Source: JAFNAG01 sp963739235
GTDB taxonomy: Bacteria > Acidobacteriota > UBA6911
Direction of reading: 5' to 3'
Length of the DNA stretch: 64,000 nucleotides
Assembly (NCBI GenBank): GCA_963739235.1
Contig: CAVTZY010000030.1
Coordinates: forward strand, 3,884 to 67,883
Positions 16,939 to 26,919 of this stretch are shown here, piece by piece. The notes under the pieces were generated by a model. It was given only the letters and a program-made list of their open reading frames with translations, searched no databases and was not told where the DNA came from. A program made the position numbers and the translations under genes. How positions within the stretch are numbered: the first letter of the stretch is position 1; every line of letters begins with the position of its first letter.

Positions 16939-19872
16939 TCACAGCATCTGACGCCGGGCCAGAGTGGCAAAATGTCCGTCCCGCTGAATCAACTCACCAT
17001 ACGTGCCTTCCTCAGCCACGATTCCCTTGTCCAGCAGGTAGATATAATCCGCGTTGGCAATGGTGCTCAGACGATGGGCAATGACGATCCGGCTGGCCTG
17101 CAAGCTCTCCAGGCTGCGGCTCACAATGGCCTGGGTTTCGTTGTCGAGCGCGCTGGTGGCTTCGTCAAAAAACAGGATGTGCGGTTTCTTCACGAGGGCA
17201 CGGGCGATCATCAGGCGCTGGCGCTGGCCGCCGGATAATCCCACCCCGCCCTCCGCAATCACGGTGTGCATGCCCATCGGCATGGCTTTGATGTCCTCTT
17301 CGAGCCCCGCCATTCGTGCCGCGGCCCAGGCATCATCAATCGTGAGCGGCGCGGAGCCAATGATGTTCTGGTAGAGTGAGGCGCCGAGCAATCGCCCGCT
17401 TTGCAGCACAACCCCGACTTGCTGGCGCACCGCCTGGATGTCCAGGTGCGACAGATCCTGGTGATCGAAATAAATCGATCCGGATTCCGGGGCCTCAAAT
17501 CCGAGCAGCAATCGGAAAAGCGTCGATTTGCCGCTGCCGGAAGGCCCCACGATGGCCACAAACTGGCCGGCCGGAACTTTCAAGGAAACATCGCGCAGCA
17601 CCAGGGGCGTATCGGGGCGATAGCGAAAACTCACGTGCTTTACCTCGATCGTGCCCGACAATTCACCGGGGTGGCTTTTTGCCTGATCCACCTCGGGAAG
17701 CGCCTCCAGAATCGGTTGGGCGCGCTCATAAAGCGGGATCACAGACAGTATGGAAACAAGTGCCGAGCCCAGTGTCAGCAAAGCGAATTGAAATTGCGTG
17801 AAGGCGGCATTGAATGCAAGGAATTCGCCGGTCGAGAGCTGAGTGCCTGCCTGTTGTCTTGTGACCAGAGACAATGCGTAGAAAATGACGAGAGAGCTTA
17901 AGACGGGGAAAGCCGAAGAGAAAACCGCGAAGGACAGAGTGATTTTCCGCGCTTGGATGGAGATCTTCTTCTGTCGCGCGAACTCCTTTGCCCAGACAGA
18001 GAAGGCGCGGTTCTCGGTTCCGGACACGCGCAGTTTGGAGATCCCGCTGATAAACTGAAGCAGTACTCCCGAGATCTTGCCCCTGATAGTCATCATTTCT
18101 CGCTGGCAGCGCACCTCCAGGTACCCGGTCAGAGTTGTCGCGACGAGACTGATCAGGGTCAATCCGGTCGCGAGCAGCGCCAACTTCCAGCTGTAATAGA
18201 AAAGCAGGACAAAGCTGAAAATGGAAAAGATCCCGGAGAAAAGAGACGACAGAGCCGATCCGGTCAGAATCTGCCGTATCGAGCTGATGCTCAAACTTCG
18301 CATGGCGAGATCGCCTGCCGTGAAATCTCTGAAAAACGGCACCGGCAAACTCAGCAGTCGATCCCAGACCGCTGCCTGGATGGAGGAATCCATCTTTCCC
18401 TCCAGCCGCAGCATGGCGAAACTCTGCACAATTTGAAAGGAAGTAGTACAGAAGGACACTACCGCCATGAGGAGAAAGATCTGCAGCAACTGAGGTCGGT
18501 TGGCCCCGGGGATCACCGAATCAAAAATGATTCCCGTGATGACCGGGATGGCCATGCCCAGCAAGCCGGCCGCAATTCCCATGAGTGCGATGGTGAATAA
18601 TTCCTGTCCGCAGCCATCCAGGCCATGCCGGATCAGGTCCAGCGCCGTTAACCGTCTCCGGGGGAAGGGCCGGTAGAAATAATAAGCAAAGGGTTCGAGG
18701 GTCGCCGCCAGATCCTCGTGGACTGCCCTGCTGGTGCGGGTCGCGGGATCCCAGAGTTGGTAGCTGCCTGAAGAAGAGGTCGGCAGCAAGGCGACGGGCA
18801 TCTGATCATTTTCGCGCCGGCCCAGGATCGGGCCATTATCCTGCTTCCACCACTTTCCCCGGAGAGCGACGGTGCGCACCCGCACTCCCGAAGCACGTGC
18901 GATTGCGTTTACCGGATCTCTTTGCGGCGATCCCTTCCGCCGGTCAGGGTGGGGTTTGAACTCAATGTGCAACGCTTTTCCCAGGGCGAGGCAGGCCAGC
19001 AGCCAGGGGTCGTCCTCGGCCTCTTCCGGAATCGGCACATCTTCGCCCTTTCCCAGGGGCGAAGCCAACAGCCGCATGGTGAAGTTGAGCCGGGTATCAT
19101 CCGATCTTTCCCGGCGTTCGAGCCGTGTCCGCTCCCTTTCAATTCCCTGGTGAAAATTATCGATCAGACGCTCCAATGCCGCGGCATGGAACGCCTGTAG
19201 TCCTTCCCATATCGAATCTCTCTCGACAAGTTTCGCTGTCCCAATTGCGGAAATTGTGCTGCGATCATCCGCTTCCAGCCAGGCACAGGCAGACACCGGA
19301 AATAGTGCGCCGCCGGCTCGGGATGAGACCTCGCTCTTGCCGAGAAACCGGGCGTTCCCTTGCAGGATTTCTACCCATACCACCCCCTCACGAGGCAGGA
19401 CAGTTCTGGATTCCTTGAGAGCCAAAGTGCGGTCCGGTTCCAGGAACTCATAAGCCTTGGGCAGAGCATTCCCGGCTGCAACTCTGGAAAGAGCGGAAAT
19501 CCAATTCTCGAGCAGCCTGACAGCGTGGTCTTTTTCACCCGGAGAAGTCAGAAGTTCCTTTACCCGCGACAGCGGTATTTCCACCACACGGCTTTCGGGA
19601 GTCGCTGCGGCCAGGATCCGCAGGGGCGAAGAGGGCGGGAATTCGGCGCCGAAGATGGCCTCGCCCTTTTCCACGCGCAGAACGTGATGGCGGGCGCCGG
19701 TAGCCTCACCATCCCTCGTCTGGATCAGGAACAGGTCAACCTTCCCCGATTCCACGAGCCATACTTTCTGCGGATCATGGATCTGGAAAGGAGCTTTTGC
19801 GGCGGTCTTCTGCATATCATTCCGGCCCGACCGGTTGTCTGTCAGATCTTCTTCCATACTACTTACATCCAA
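16939..19872 (-). CDS. NHLP-type export ABC transporter, permease/ATPase subunit 2
   Basis: The 977-residue protein belongs to the NHLM/NHLP ABC2 class. An N-terminal region (about residues 25-130) resembles a cNMP-binding beta-roll. A long soluble linker follows, then a six-helix permease (about 430-720, starting GQELFTIALMGIAAGLLGMA) and an ATPase domain with Walker A GPSGSGKST, signature LSGGQRQRL, Walker B ILFFDEAT and switch His (VIAHRLSTIANAD). It has no C39 peptidase, as expected for this subunit. It probably works with the C39-containing transporter at 20409-22628, HlyD and TolC to export leader peptides. The gap to its partner is 536 bp and filled with repeats. Start codon support is weak; an ATG 15 bp further in is an alternative. 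Confidence 0.92.
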   Translation of the reverse strand: MDVSSMEEDLTDNRSGRNDMQKTAAKAPFQIHDPQKVWLVESGKVDLFLIQTRDGEATGARHHVLRVEKGEAIFGAEFPPSSPLRILAAATPESRVVEIPLSRVKELLTSPGEKDHAVRLLENWISALSRVAAGNALPKAYEFLEPDRTLALKESRTVLPREGVVWVEILQGNARFLGKSEVSSRAGGALFPVSACAWLEADDRSTISAIGTAKLVERDSIWEGLQAFHAAALERLIDNFHQGIERERTRLERRERSDDTRLNFTMRLLASPLGKGEDVPIPEEAEDDPWLLACLALGKALHIEFKPHPDRRKGSPQRDPVNAIARASGVRVRTVALRGKWWKQDNGPILGRRENDQMPVALLPTSSSGSYQLWDPATRTSRAVHEDLAATLEPFAYYFYRPFPRRRLTALDLIRHGLDGCGQELFTIALMGIAAGLLGMAIPVITGIIFDSVIPGANRPQLLQIFLLMAVVSFCTTSFQIVQSFAMLRLEGKMDSSIQAAVWDRLLSLPVPFFRDFTAGDLAMRSLSISSIRQILTGSALSSLFSGIFSIFSFVLLFYYSWKLALLATGLTLISLVATTLTGYLEVRCQREMMTIRGKISGVLLQFISGISKLRVSGTENRAFSVWAKEFARQKKISIQARKITLSFAVFSSAFPVLSSLVIFYALSLVTRQQAGTQLSTGEFLAFNAAFTQFQFALLTLGSALVSILSVIPLYERAQPILEALPEVDQAKSHPGELSGTIEVKHVSFRYRPDTPLVLRDVSLKVPAGQFVAIVGPSGSGKSTLFRLLLGFEAPESGSIYFDHQDLSHLDIQAVRQQVGVVLQSGRLLGASLYQNIIGSAPLTIDDAWAAARMAGLEEDIKAMPMGMHTVIAEGGVGLSGGQRQRLMIARALVKKPHILFFDEATSALDNETQAIVSRSLESLQASRIVIAHRLSTIANADYIYLLDKGIVAEEGTYGELIQRDGHFATLARRQML

Positions 19873-19968
19873 GTCATCGCCATTCAGGCGAAAAACAAAA
19901 GCTCAGAGCAGCCTTCCATGCACCGGTAGTGCATCCAGATGCATGAAGATGTTGTGCTTTCTCTGTAC

Positions 19969-20263
19969 CGCCCTTTCAGGGCTCTATTCTGCTCGATCCC
20001 CTGTTCCCAGGGTCCATGCCCTGGGCTGTGCTGCGCCGCCCTTTCAGGGCTATTATCCGCTCGGTCACCTTGTCCCAGGGCTCACGCCCTGGGCTTTGCT
20101 GCGCCACCCCTTCGGGGTTTTCGCAGTCGTGAAATGCATAGTCCTTCGGGATTTTTGCAGTCGTGAAATGTTTAGCCCTGAAAGGGCGGGACAGTACAGC
20201 CCAGGGCGCAAGCCCTGGGTAAAGGGCCGGAAATCTCAAGCCCTGAAAGGGCGGCACAGAAAT
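19969..20263. repeat. Cluster of CCCTGAAAGGGCG-type inverted repeats
   Basis: The gap between the two ABC transporter genes (19873-20408) holds at least two direct copies of a unit containing CCGCCCTTTCAGGGCT and CCCAGGG...CCCTGGGCT, then two inverted copies (AGCCCTGAAAGGGCGG at 20174 and 20239). A degenerate copy of GCAGTCGTGAAATG also recurs at 20123 and 20158. This pattern is typical of dispersed Acidobacteria repeats; no gene is supported here. Confidence 0.8.
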
Positions 20264-20408
20264 TGACGAGTTGATCGGCGCCATCATGGGTCCAATTTTC
20301 GGAGCAAAGCGAGCAGAGGACGCAGGAAAGAGCCATCCAAATCCAAAAGTGCTCTGTGTGATCTGCATCTTCTGCGTCCTCTGCTTTGAGGCTTTGCGGT
20401 GCGGCGTC

Positions 20409-22628
20409 TCACGTGGCCCGGATAAGACGCGCATACGTACCGTTTTCCCTTATCAGGTCCTCATGAGTTCCCCGCTCTACCACCCTGCCTCTTTCCAGAA
20501 CGATGATTTCGTCGCAATCCCGGATCGTGCTGAGCCGGTGAGCCACAATAAGGCAGGTGCAACCTCGGCGTCGAAGAGCATCATCAATCTTCTTTTCGGT
20601 GACCGGATCCAGCGCACTGGTGGCCTCATCAAGCACCAGAATCCGGGGATTGCCAACCAGCGCCCGCGCGATTTCGAGACGCTGCCGCTGGCCGCCGCTG
20701 AAGTTCCTCCCCTGCTCTTCCACCTCGTAATCGTAGCCGTTCGCCCGGTCGGTAATATCATCGTGGATGCAGGCATCCTCCGCGGCTTGCAGGATGACCG
20801 GCTCTTCAATGGAGTCATCCCACAAAGTCAGATTTTTCCGAATCGATCCTTCGAAAAGCAATATTTCCTGGTCCACCAAGGCAACGGAATTGATGACCAC
20901 AGAACGCGGCAGGTCCTGGCGCTTGATACCGTCGAAAAGCACTTCGCCCTCCCAAGGCTGGTACAGACCACTCACCAGCTTGGCGATCGTGGACTTGCCG
21001 CTGCCTGACCCGCCGACCAGCGCCGTCCGCTGCCCGGGCTTCAGCTTCAGGTTAAATGTGGTGATCAAGGGATCCTCGAGGCGGCTGTATCCGAACGTCA
21101 CATCGCGCAGCTCCAGGAAGCCATCCAGTCTCTGCTTGGCATCGACGGAAGATGCCCGCATCGGAGCTTTCAGCAGCGGGTCATACGGATAATGAAGAAC
21201 ATCATCCAGGCGGTTCATGTCGCCTTCTGCTTCCTGCAGTCTGCCGCCGAGACCGACCAGTTTATTCACGGGATCAATGAAACTGGACATCAAGCTCTGA
21301 AATGCGATCAGCATCCCCATGGTCAGAAAACCGTCCATGACTCGCAGCCCGCCCAGGGTGATGACTGCCACGGCATTCAAGGATGTCAGCAATGGCACGA
21401 TGGCAGACAGATATTGCGTCCCGACTCCCAACGCTTGCTCTGCGCCCACCAGTTTTGCCTGGTGTCCCGCCCAGGTGTGGAAGAATTCCGACTCGGTGCC
21501 CGTGGCTTTTAATGTCTCGATCCCCTGCAGGCCGGCCATGGATGTCCCCACCAACTTGCCGTGTTCCTGAAGCAGCCTGAGGTTGTTGTCTTTTCTTTTG
21601 CGCGCGAGGAGCTTCAAGACGAGGAGATTGATGAGAGCGACCCCGATGCCCAGCAGAGTGAGAATCGCGTCGTACTGGAACATGAGGGCGGCAAAGAAGC
21701 CGACCATCAAAATGTTGACCAGATTAGTCGCCAGTTCCCCGGAGAGCAGGACCGCAACATTGTCGTTGATCTCGACACGAGAGCCTATTTCTCCGGGGAA
21801 ACGTTGTGCGAAAAACTCCATGGGGAGATGCAATACATGCCAGAAGAAGCGGCTTGAAGCTCCCAGGGACAGTTTCATCTCCAGGCGTAAGAGCCCTTGC
21901 TGCTGAATGTAAGTCAACAAGGCACGCACGATGGCGGTGGCGGCCATGGCCAGGAGCAGCGGTTTCAGCCAGAAAGGCGCGCCCTGAATAAGGATGTTGT
22001 CCACAAAGATCTTGGAGAAGACCGGAATCACAATCCCAGGCACCATGAGGGCAAGTGTTGCCAGAACCACGTAGGCAAGGGCCATTCTGCTTCCCGGCAG
22101 GCGCTTCTTGAGAGCCCGGATGATGGAAGGCTTCCGGCCTTCTTTTTTGAAATCCGGGCCTTTCTCAAATGCCAGGACCACGCCGGTGAATGATTCATCG
22201 AATTCCTTGCTCGAAACGGTACGCGGACCGGTCCCCGGATCGTTGAGATAAACCCGCCCTCTCTTGAAGCCCTCCACCACGACGAAGTGATTGAAATTCC
22301 AGAAAACGATCATCGGCAGTGGAGTGTCTGGGAGCTGTTCGGGCTCTTTCTTATAACCCTTGGCTCGCAATCCGAAGGAGCGTGCCGCGAGAATAACATT
22401 GAGCGCCTTGCTGCCATCGCGCGAGACGCCGCACGCAACACGCAGTTCCTCCAGCGGGACGTAGCGGCCATAATAGCCGAGAATCATGGCCAGCGAGGCT
22501 GCACCACACTCCAGCGCCTCCATCTGGATGATGGTAGGAGTTTTGACCCGTTTGCGCTTAAACAGAGATGCCCCGGCTGCACGGAGTGAGTCCACCAGGG
22601 CAGATAGCGAGTCTGTCATCCAACCCAT
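20409..22628 (-). CDS. NHLP-type export ABC transporter with C39 peptidase domain, subunit 1
   Basis: The 739-residue protein has three parts. The N-terminal C39 peptidase (about 25-150) cuts double-glycine-type leaders: catalytic Cys in MEALECGAASL, His in FNHFVVVEG, Asp in LNDPGTGPR. A six-helix ABC permease follows at 160-470. The ATPase has Walker A GGSGSGKST, signature FSGGQRQRL, Walker B ILVLDEAT and VAHRLSTI. All catalytic residues are present, so it should process and export peptides. It starts 6 bp after the HlyD stop codon, so the two are co-transcribed. Architecture matches the NHLM/NHLP bacteriocin ABC1 family. Confidence 0.95.
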   Translation of the reverse strand: MGWMTDSLSALVDSLRAAGASLFKRKRVKTPTIIQMEALECGAASLAMILGYYGRYVPLEELRVACGVSRDGSKALNVILAARSFGLRAKGYKKEPEQLPDTPLPMIVFWNFNHFVVVEGFKRGRVYLNDPGTGPRTVSSKEFDESFTGVVLAFEKGPDFKKEGRKPSIIRALKKRLPGSRMALAYVVLATLALMVPGIVIPVFSKIFVDNILIQGAPFWLKPLLLAMAATAIVRALLTYIQQQGLLRLEMKLSLGASSRFFWHVLHLPMEFFAQRFPGEIGSRVEINDNVAVLLSGELATNLVNILMVGFFAALMFQYDAILTLLGIGVALINLLVLKLLARKRKDNNLRLLQEHGKLVGTSMAGLQGIETLKATGTESEFFHTWAGHQAKLVGAEQALGVGTQYLSAIVPLLTSLNAVAVITLGGLRVMDGFLTMGMLIAFQSLMSSFIDPVNKLVGLGGRLQEAEGDMNRLDDVLHYPYDPLLKAPMRASSVDAKQRLDGFLELRDVTFGYSRLEDPLITTFNLKLKPGQRTALVGGSGSGKSTIAKLVSGLYQPWEGEVLFDGIKRQDLPRSVVINSVALVDQEILLFEGSIRKNLTLWDDSIEEPVILQAAEDACIHDDITDRANGYDYEVEEQGRNFSGGQRQRLEIARALVGNPRILVLDEATSALDPVTEKKIDDALRRRGCTCLIVAHRLSTIRDCDEIIVLERGRVVERGTHEDLIRENGTYARLIRAT

Positions 22629-22634
22629 GATTCA

Positions 22635-23891
22635 TTACCTCATGCCCAGCTTCTCTTTGATGTACGGAAACACCATGCGGATCGGCTTTTGTTTCAGGGT
22701 CACGATTTCCCCCATGCACATTGTCCCCGCACTCAATTTGATGGGTACGCCCTGCTTTGAGGACCAACGATAGCCGGAAGGCGTCGAGGGATCCAGATCC
22801 ATTTCAACGCCTATCTCGGTCACCGGACCGCCTCCACTCAGAGCCCTCACCAGGGGCTCGTTTTCGAAAATCCTCATCAGCGCCGCTTCTGTGGCTGGAT
22901 AATCGGAGACAGAAACTACCTTGCCTCGGATAAATCCATATTCTTCGCGTTTCACCGTGGAGGGAGAGATTTCGACCTCCATCCCGCTGCGGACATCCTT
23001 TGCCTTGTCGGCCGACACATAAAAAATCGCCTCCAATTTCTCGACATTGGGTTGGAGGCTGATGAGAGGCATCCCGACTTGAACAAAACTTCCCGGGGAA
23101 ACCTTGACTTCGAGCACCTGCCCCGCATAAGGGCTGACCACCATGGCTTGCATTTCAAAGTCCTTCTGCAGCGCATCCAAGTCACGCTTCAAGTCGGTGA
23201 TTTTATTCTGGTGTGCGAGGTTGGCTTCCAGGCTTTCATTTTCGGTCTGAAATTGCAGTGAATCGAGCTGCGCGATCTGGGTCCGCTTGGAGGATATCGT
23301 CCCCTGGATCTCCACCAGTTTCTGTCGGGTCTGATATACCTGCTGCTTGGTGACGAGCCCTTTAGAGAGAAGTTCTTCGTCCACCGGGATCTGCTCTTCG
23401 ACCATTTTTGCCTGACGCTGCAGCTCTTCGATCTCAACATCCAGGTTGGCACGCTGCCGTTTCAAAAATGTCAATTGAAGCTGGGTGCGGTCGGAACGAA
23501 CCTTGAACACTTCTTCCTTCTGCTTGATGGCGTCGCTGAGCTGGCCTTTGGCAATCTTGATCTTTTCCACAAAGGCAGGCTGGGCCAGGGTACCGATCAC
23601 CTGGCCGACCGAAATCTGGTCCCCCACATGCACCCGAATGTCCAAAATCTGCCCGGCTCCCAGAGGGACTACGCTCTGGACGCCGCCGGAGCGGATCAGC
23701 ACTCCTTCACCGGACACTTTCGTCGTGAGCTGTCCCATATACCCCCACGCCGCGCCGGCGCCCAGGAGGGCGATAAGCGCCATCAATGCAAGCCAGCTTT
23801 TGGCAGTTGTGACATGCAACAGCTGGTCAAGCTGTTCCGGTGACGACATGCGCTCGAGCGCCACTTTTCTAAATATCCTGCTGGGATCCAT
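22635..23891 (-). CDS. NHLP-type secretion adaptor (HlyD/membrane fusion protein)
   Basis: The 418-residue periplasmic adaptor has one N-terminal membrane anchor (about 33-55, SWLALMALIALLGAGAAWGY), a lipoyl-type half (QSVVPLGAGQILDIRVHVGD), a long coiled coil (about 110-260, rich in KQKEEVFKVRSDRT-like heptads) and the second lipoyl half (VVSPYAGQVLEVKVSPGSFV) with a beta-barrel beyond. It bridges the inner-membrane ABC transporter and TolC. It lies between the TolC gene (80 bp upstream) and the C39 ABC gene (6 bp downstream). Confidence 0.93.
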   Translation of the reverse strand: MDPSRIFRKVALERMSSPEQLDQLLHVTTAKSWLALMALIALLGAGAAWGYMGQLTTKVSGEGVLIRSGGVQSVVPLGAGQILDIRVHVGDQISVGQVIGTLAQPAFVEKIKIAKGQLSDAIKQKEEVFKVRSDRTQLQLTFLKRQRANLDVEIEELQRQAKMVEEQIPVDEELLSKGLVTKQQVYQTRQKLVEIQGTISSKRTQIAQLDSLQFQTENESLEANLAHQNKITDLKRDLDALQKDFEMQAMVVSPYAGQVLEVKVSPGSFVQVGMPLISLQPNVEKLEAIFYVSADKAKDVRSGMEVEISPSTVKREEYGFIRGKVVSVSDYPATEAALMRIFENEPLVRALSGGGPVTEIGVEMDLDPSTPSGYRWSSKQGVPIKLSAGTMCMGEIVTLKQKPIRMVFPYIKEKLGMR

Positions 23892-23971
23892 AAGGCCATC
23901 CTTCAGCCGCCACGGCAGCTGGATTGTTCCTCAACCTCCCCGATTGCAGTGAGGCAAGCATGATTATCACA

Positions 23972-25576
23972 TTATTCGCGCGAGACATCTTCACGCGGCA
24001 GAATGAAGAAACATTCTCGCTCGATGGACTGGACAGTCTTGTCGGGAGCGATCAGAGTGCCGCCCGCAAAGCGGTATTGAACCAGAGCGACCGCAAAGGC
24101 CTGTTGAGCATCAATCAGAGCGAGCAATACCTCAGTCAGCCGGCTCTCAACCTGGAGCATATTCGTCAGGGAACCGACCCCCAATCGCAGTTTGTCCTTC
24201 TCTCCTTCCAGAGCTGCCTGATATCCGGTCACCGCTTCGCGAGCTTTTTTTAATTGATGAATGCTGCTGTACACGGCCACCGCAGCATTGGCCACGCCGC
24301 TTGCGATCACGCGCGCCTTCTCCGAGCTCAGCAGCACCGTCTGTTCATAGGAGGCTTCCGCCTCGGCGATCTGGCCCAGGGCGAGGTTGTTGCCCGCCGG
24401 AAACGTGTAACGAAGGCCAAAGGCAACATCCGGACCGTGGAGGCGCGTGAATGGCGAGATAAGGAATTCATCGGGGCGGCGACCTTCCTGCAACCCTGAA
24501 TACCCGCCGCTCAGGAACAGATCCAGTTTCGGCAGCAGCCCGCTTCTGGCGGGTTTCCGCAACACATCCGCAGCCTCTTTTCTCTTCTCAGCCGCCAGAA
24601 AGTCCGCCCGACGCGGGAGAGCCCGCACAACCAGATCCCTGATGCTTGCCGAAAAGATCGAGGGTGCCACCTGGTTTTCTCCATCGGGAAAGGAATCGGA
24701 CGGCTCGGGCAGATCGGTTAAACGGTCCAGTGGAAATCCCATGGATAGTGCCAGGTTGTTCCGGGCTTCCGCAGCCTTGCCTTCGTAGGATATTCGGCTT
24801 GCGGATCGGCTGGCGAAATTCGCCAGGGCCTGATTGATTTCATTCTGTGGCAGCTTGTCCGCAGCGATGAGCGTCTGGATGCTCTCGATATACTCTTTCC
24901 CGCGCTCTTCAGAGCCGGTGATGATCTCCAGCTGCTTCAACGAAGCAACGTATTCCCAATAGCTGATGGCAGTCGCAAGAATCCGCTCCGCAATGGTCTG
25001 ATTCAGGTCATACGTACTGGCTGCCACGCCGATCTCCGCGGAGGTCTCGAACGCCGTCACGACCTCGCGCCCCTTCCCGCGCCGAAGCGGCACGTTCACC
25101 TCGAAGCTGAGGCGGGCACGGCTGGCGCCCTCTGCGCTCTGGAGGTTGTCGGTCGTCCGGTTCATCTCGATGCGAGGACCAATCACAACTCCAGAACGAA
25201 GCAGCCTCTGCATGTTACCGCTCACCGTCGTAAGATTTGTCGCCTGATTGGTCGCGGCGAAGCCGGACTGCAGGAAAGAGAGGCTTTCCGACTCTGTCAG
25301 CGGGGTATTGGTGCGGTTTTGGCCGGCCGACCATTGCAGCAGCGGATCAAAATCCGCGCTACGCTGTTGCTTCAGCGCTCGGCTGATGTCTATCTGCTTC
25401 TGCTGGAACAGAAGCAGAGGATGCAGCTCCAACGTGGTCCGAACCGCTTCCAGAATCCCGAGGCCGGCGCCGGCTTGAGAAACCGGTTTCTGTTCCTGAC
25501 CGCAGACGAGGTCCGCTGCGGCAGGGGTGAATGCCATGCAGAGTGCAAGCAGGATGGTGAGGCAAGAGATACGCAT
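23972..25576 (-). CDS. TolC-family outer membrane efflux protein
   Basis: Outer membrane channel for the export system. I placed the start at 25576 because it begins a signal peptide (MRISCLTILLALCMAFTPAAA); the frame is open upstream to 25690 with no leader. The body has two OEP repeats of coiled-coil helices and beta strands (for example RARLSFEVNVPLRRGKGREV and VAFGLRYTFPAGNNLALGQI), as in TolC. Mature length of about 510 residues is slightly longer than E. coli TolC. First gene of the TolC-HlyD-ABC operon; a TATAAT lies at 25705-25710 upstream on this strand. Confidence 0.93.
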   Translation of the reverse strand: MRISCLTILLALCMAFTPAAADLVCGQEQKPVSQAGAGLGILEAVRTTLELHPLLLFQQKQIDISRALKQQRSADFDPLLQWSAGQNRTNTPLTESESLSFLQSGFAATNQATNLTTVSGNMQRLLRSGVVIGPRIEMNRTTDNLQSAEGASRARLSFEVNVPLRRGKGREVVTAFETSAEIGVAASTYDLNQTIAERILATAISYWEYVASLKQLEIITGSEERGKEYIESIQTLIAADKLPQNEINQALANFASRSASRISYEGKAAEARNNLALSMGFPLDRLTDLPEPSDSFPDGENQVAPSIFSASIRDLVVRALPRRADFLAAEKRKEAADVLRKPARSGLLPKLDLFLSGGYSGLQEGRRPDEFLISPFTRLHGPDVAFGLRYTFPAGNNLALGQIAEAEASYEQTVLLSSEKARVIASGVANAAVAVYSSIHQLKKAREAVTGYQAALEGEKDKLRLGVGSLTNMLQVESRLTEVLLALIDAQQAFAVALVQYRFAGGTLIAPDKTVQSIERECFFILPREDVSRE

Positions 25577-25893
25577 ATCATTTATCCTACTTGGAGAATG
25601 GAAAGCCACTCTCCCAGCAAAGAATAGAAGTTGTCGACCCGGACATCCGGGCTTGTTAGCTTCGCGTGGAAACTCTATAACCCGACCCAATGCGCGCTGG
25701 ACGCATTATAACTTAACATAGGAATTCTGCGTGTATTGAGATCCATCAATACGGCAAACTCCAATCAACTTGACATAAGAATGCCAATCCGATTACCTGT
25801 GCATAAGTCATTTTTTGTCCCATGGGGCTCGCCCAATTTGCCGAGCCAGGATTAGTAGCTTTGCAGCGAAGCCCTCTCAGAAAGAACGGGACT

Positions 25894-26565
25894 ATGAAGA
25901 TGTTTATGTTAATTGCAGAACCCACGCCGGAGAAAGCCGCACAATATTTCCGTCACGCCCTCTGGCTCGGCTATTTCACGATACTCTTCAACCTCCTCGA
26001 AGGAGGGGTATCCGTTTTTTTCGGCCTGCAATGCGAGTCCCTGACCCTCTTTGGTTTCGGGATCGACTCCTTCATCGAAGTGATCTCAGGCCTCGGCATT
26101 GTCGCCATGGTGCTGCGCATCGGCCGCAACCCGGAAACGCTCCGTTCGCAGTTCGAGCGCACAGCGTTGCGCATCACCGGTACAGGTTTCTACGTGCTGG
26201 CTGCGGGCCTGCTGGTCACAGCCTCCTATAACCTGGCCACTGGACATCGGCCCGAGAGCACGCTGCCGGGCCTGATCATCTCGGTCATCTCGATCCTGAT
26301 CATGTGGGCGCTTACCACCGCCAAACGACGGGTCGGGCGGGCGCTCGACTCTGCCCCGATCCTTGCCGACGCCAACTGCACGCTGGTTTGCATCTACATG
26401 TCGCTGGTGCTGCTGGCGGCAAGTCTGATCTATGGGCTCACCGGCATCGGTTTCATCGACTCGCTCGGCGCCCTGGGGCTCATCTGTTTTTCGGTCAGTG
26501 AAGGAAGGGAGTCTTTTGAAAAGGCTAAAGGGATGGAGTGCAGTTGCCGGGGCGAATGCACGTAG
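25894..26565 (+). CDS. CDF-like multi-spanning membrane protein
   Basis: The 223-residue protein has about six membrane helices. It resembles the transmembrane part of cation diffusion facilitators: GFGIDSFIEVISGLGIVAMV and DSAPILADANCTLVCIYMS supply the Asp/Asn positions of helices 2 and 5. The usual cytoplasmic C-terminal domain is missing; instead a Cys-rich tail (MECSCRGECT) could bind a metal. I chose 25894 rather than the open-frame start at 25822 because it is the first ATG before the conserved region. A TTGACA at 25770 may be its -35. Metal specificity is unknown. Confidence 0.75.
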   Translation: MKMFMLIAEPTPEKAAQYFRHALWLGYFTILFNLLEGGVSVFFGLQCESLTLFGFGIDSFIEVISGLGIVAMVLRIGRNPETLRSQFERTALRITGTGFYVLAAGLLVTASYNLATGHRPESTLPGLIISVISILIMWALTTAKRRVGRALDSAPILADANCTLVCIYMSLVLLAASLIYGLTGIGFIDSLGALGLICFSVSEGRESFEKAKGMECSCRGECT

Positions 26566-26919
26566 AAAGAGTGTTGAATTTGGCCGGGTCATTTAGCCGT
26601 TCCCAAACTTCGTGTTCCTGCCTATCATACCTATATGCCATCACTGCTGTCCAAGACGCGCCAGAAACCGTAATTTTATCGTGCTAACTTGTTGGAAACA
26701 AAGGAGCGTAATCTGACCTCGCGGTTGAGGTTCCCATTTCGATTCAGATGCTGTCCAAAACCCGAACAGCCTTGCGCGGCACCCCGCGAACAGAGGGAAG
26801 GCCGGCGAATTGGCTCTGAAAGTCGGTTTCGAGGCATTTAGGGGGAAATCTGCGCCCTGAAGATTCGGTTGAAACCTTCGGGGTACGAATTCCCGAAAGC
26901 TGTTTTGGACAAGAGTGAT
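26566..26919. other. Intergenic region
   Basis: No gene is supported. The only structure seen is a distant inverted pair TGTCCAAAAC (26752) and GTTTTGGACA (26903). Confidence 0.4.

Noticed and set aside
19835..20266. Open frame of 143 codons between the ABC genes
   Set aside because: It is built from inverted CCCTGAAAGGGCG repeats and has no protein-like pattern.
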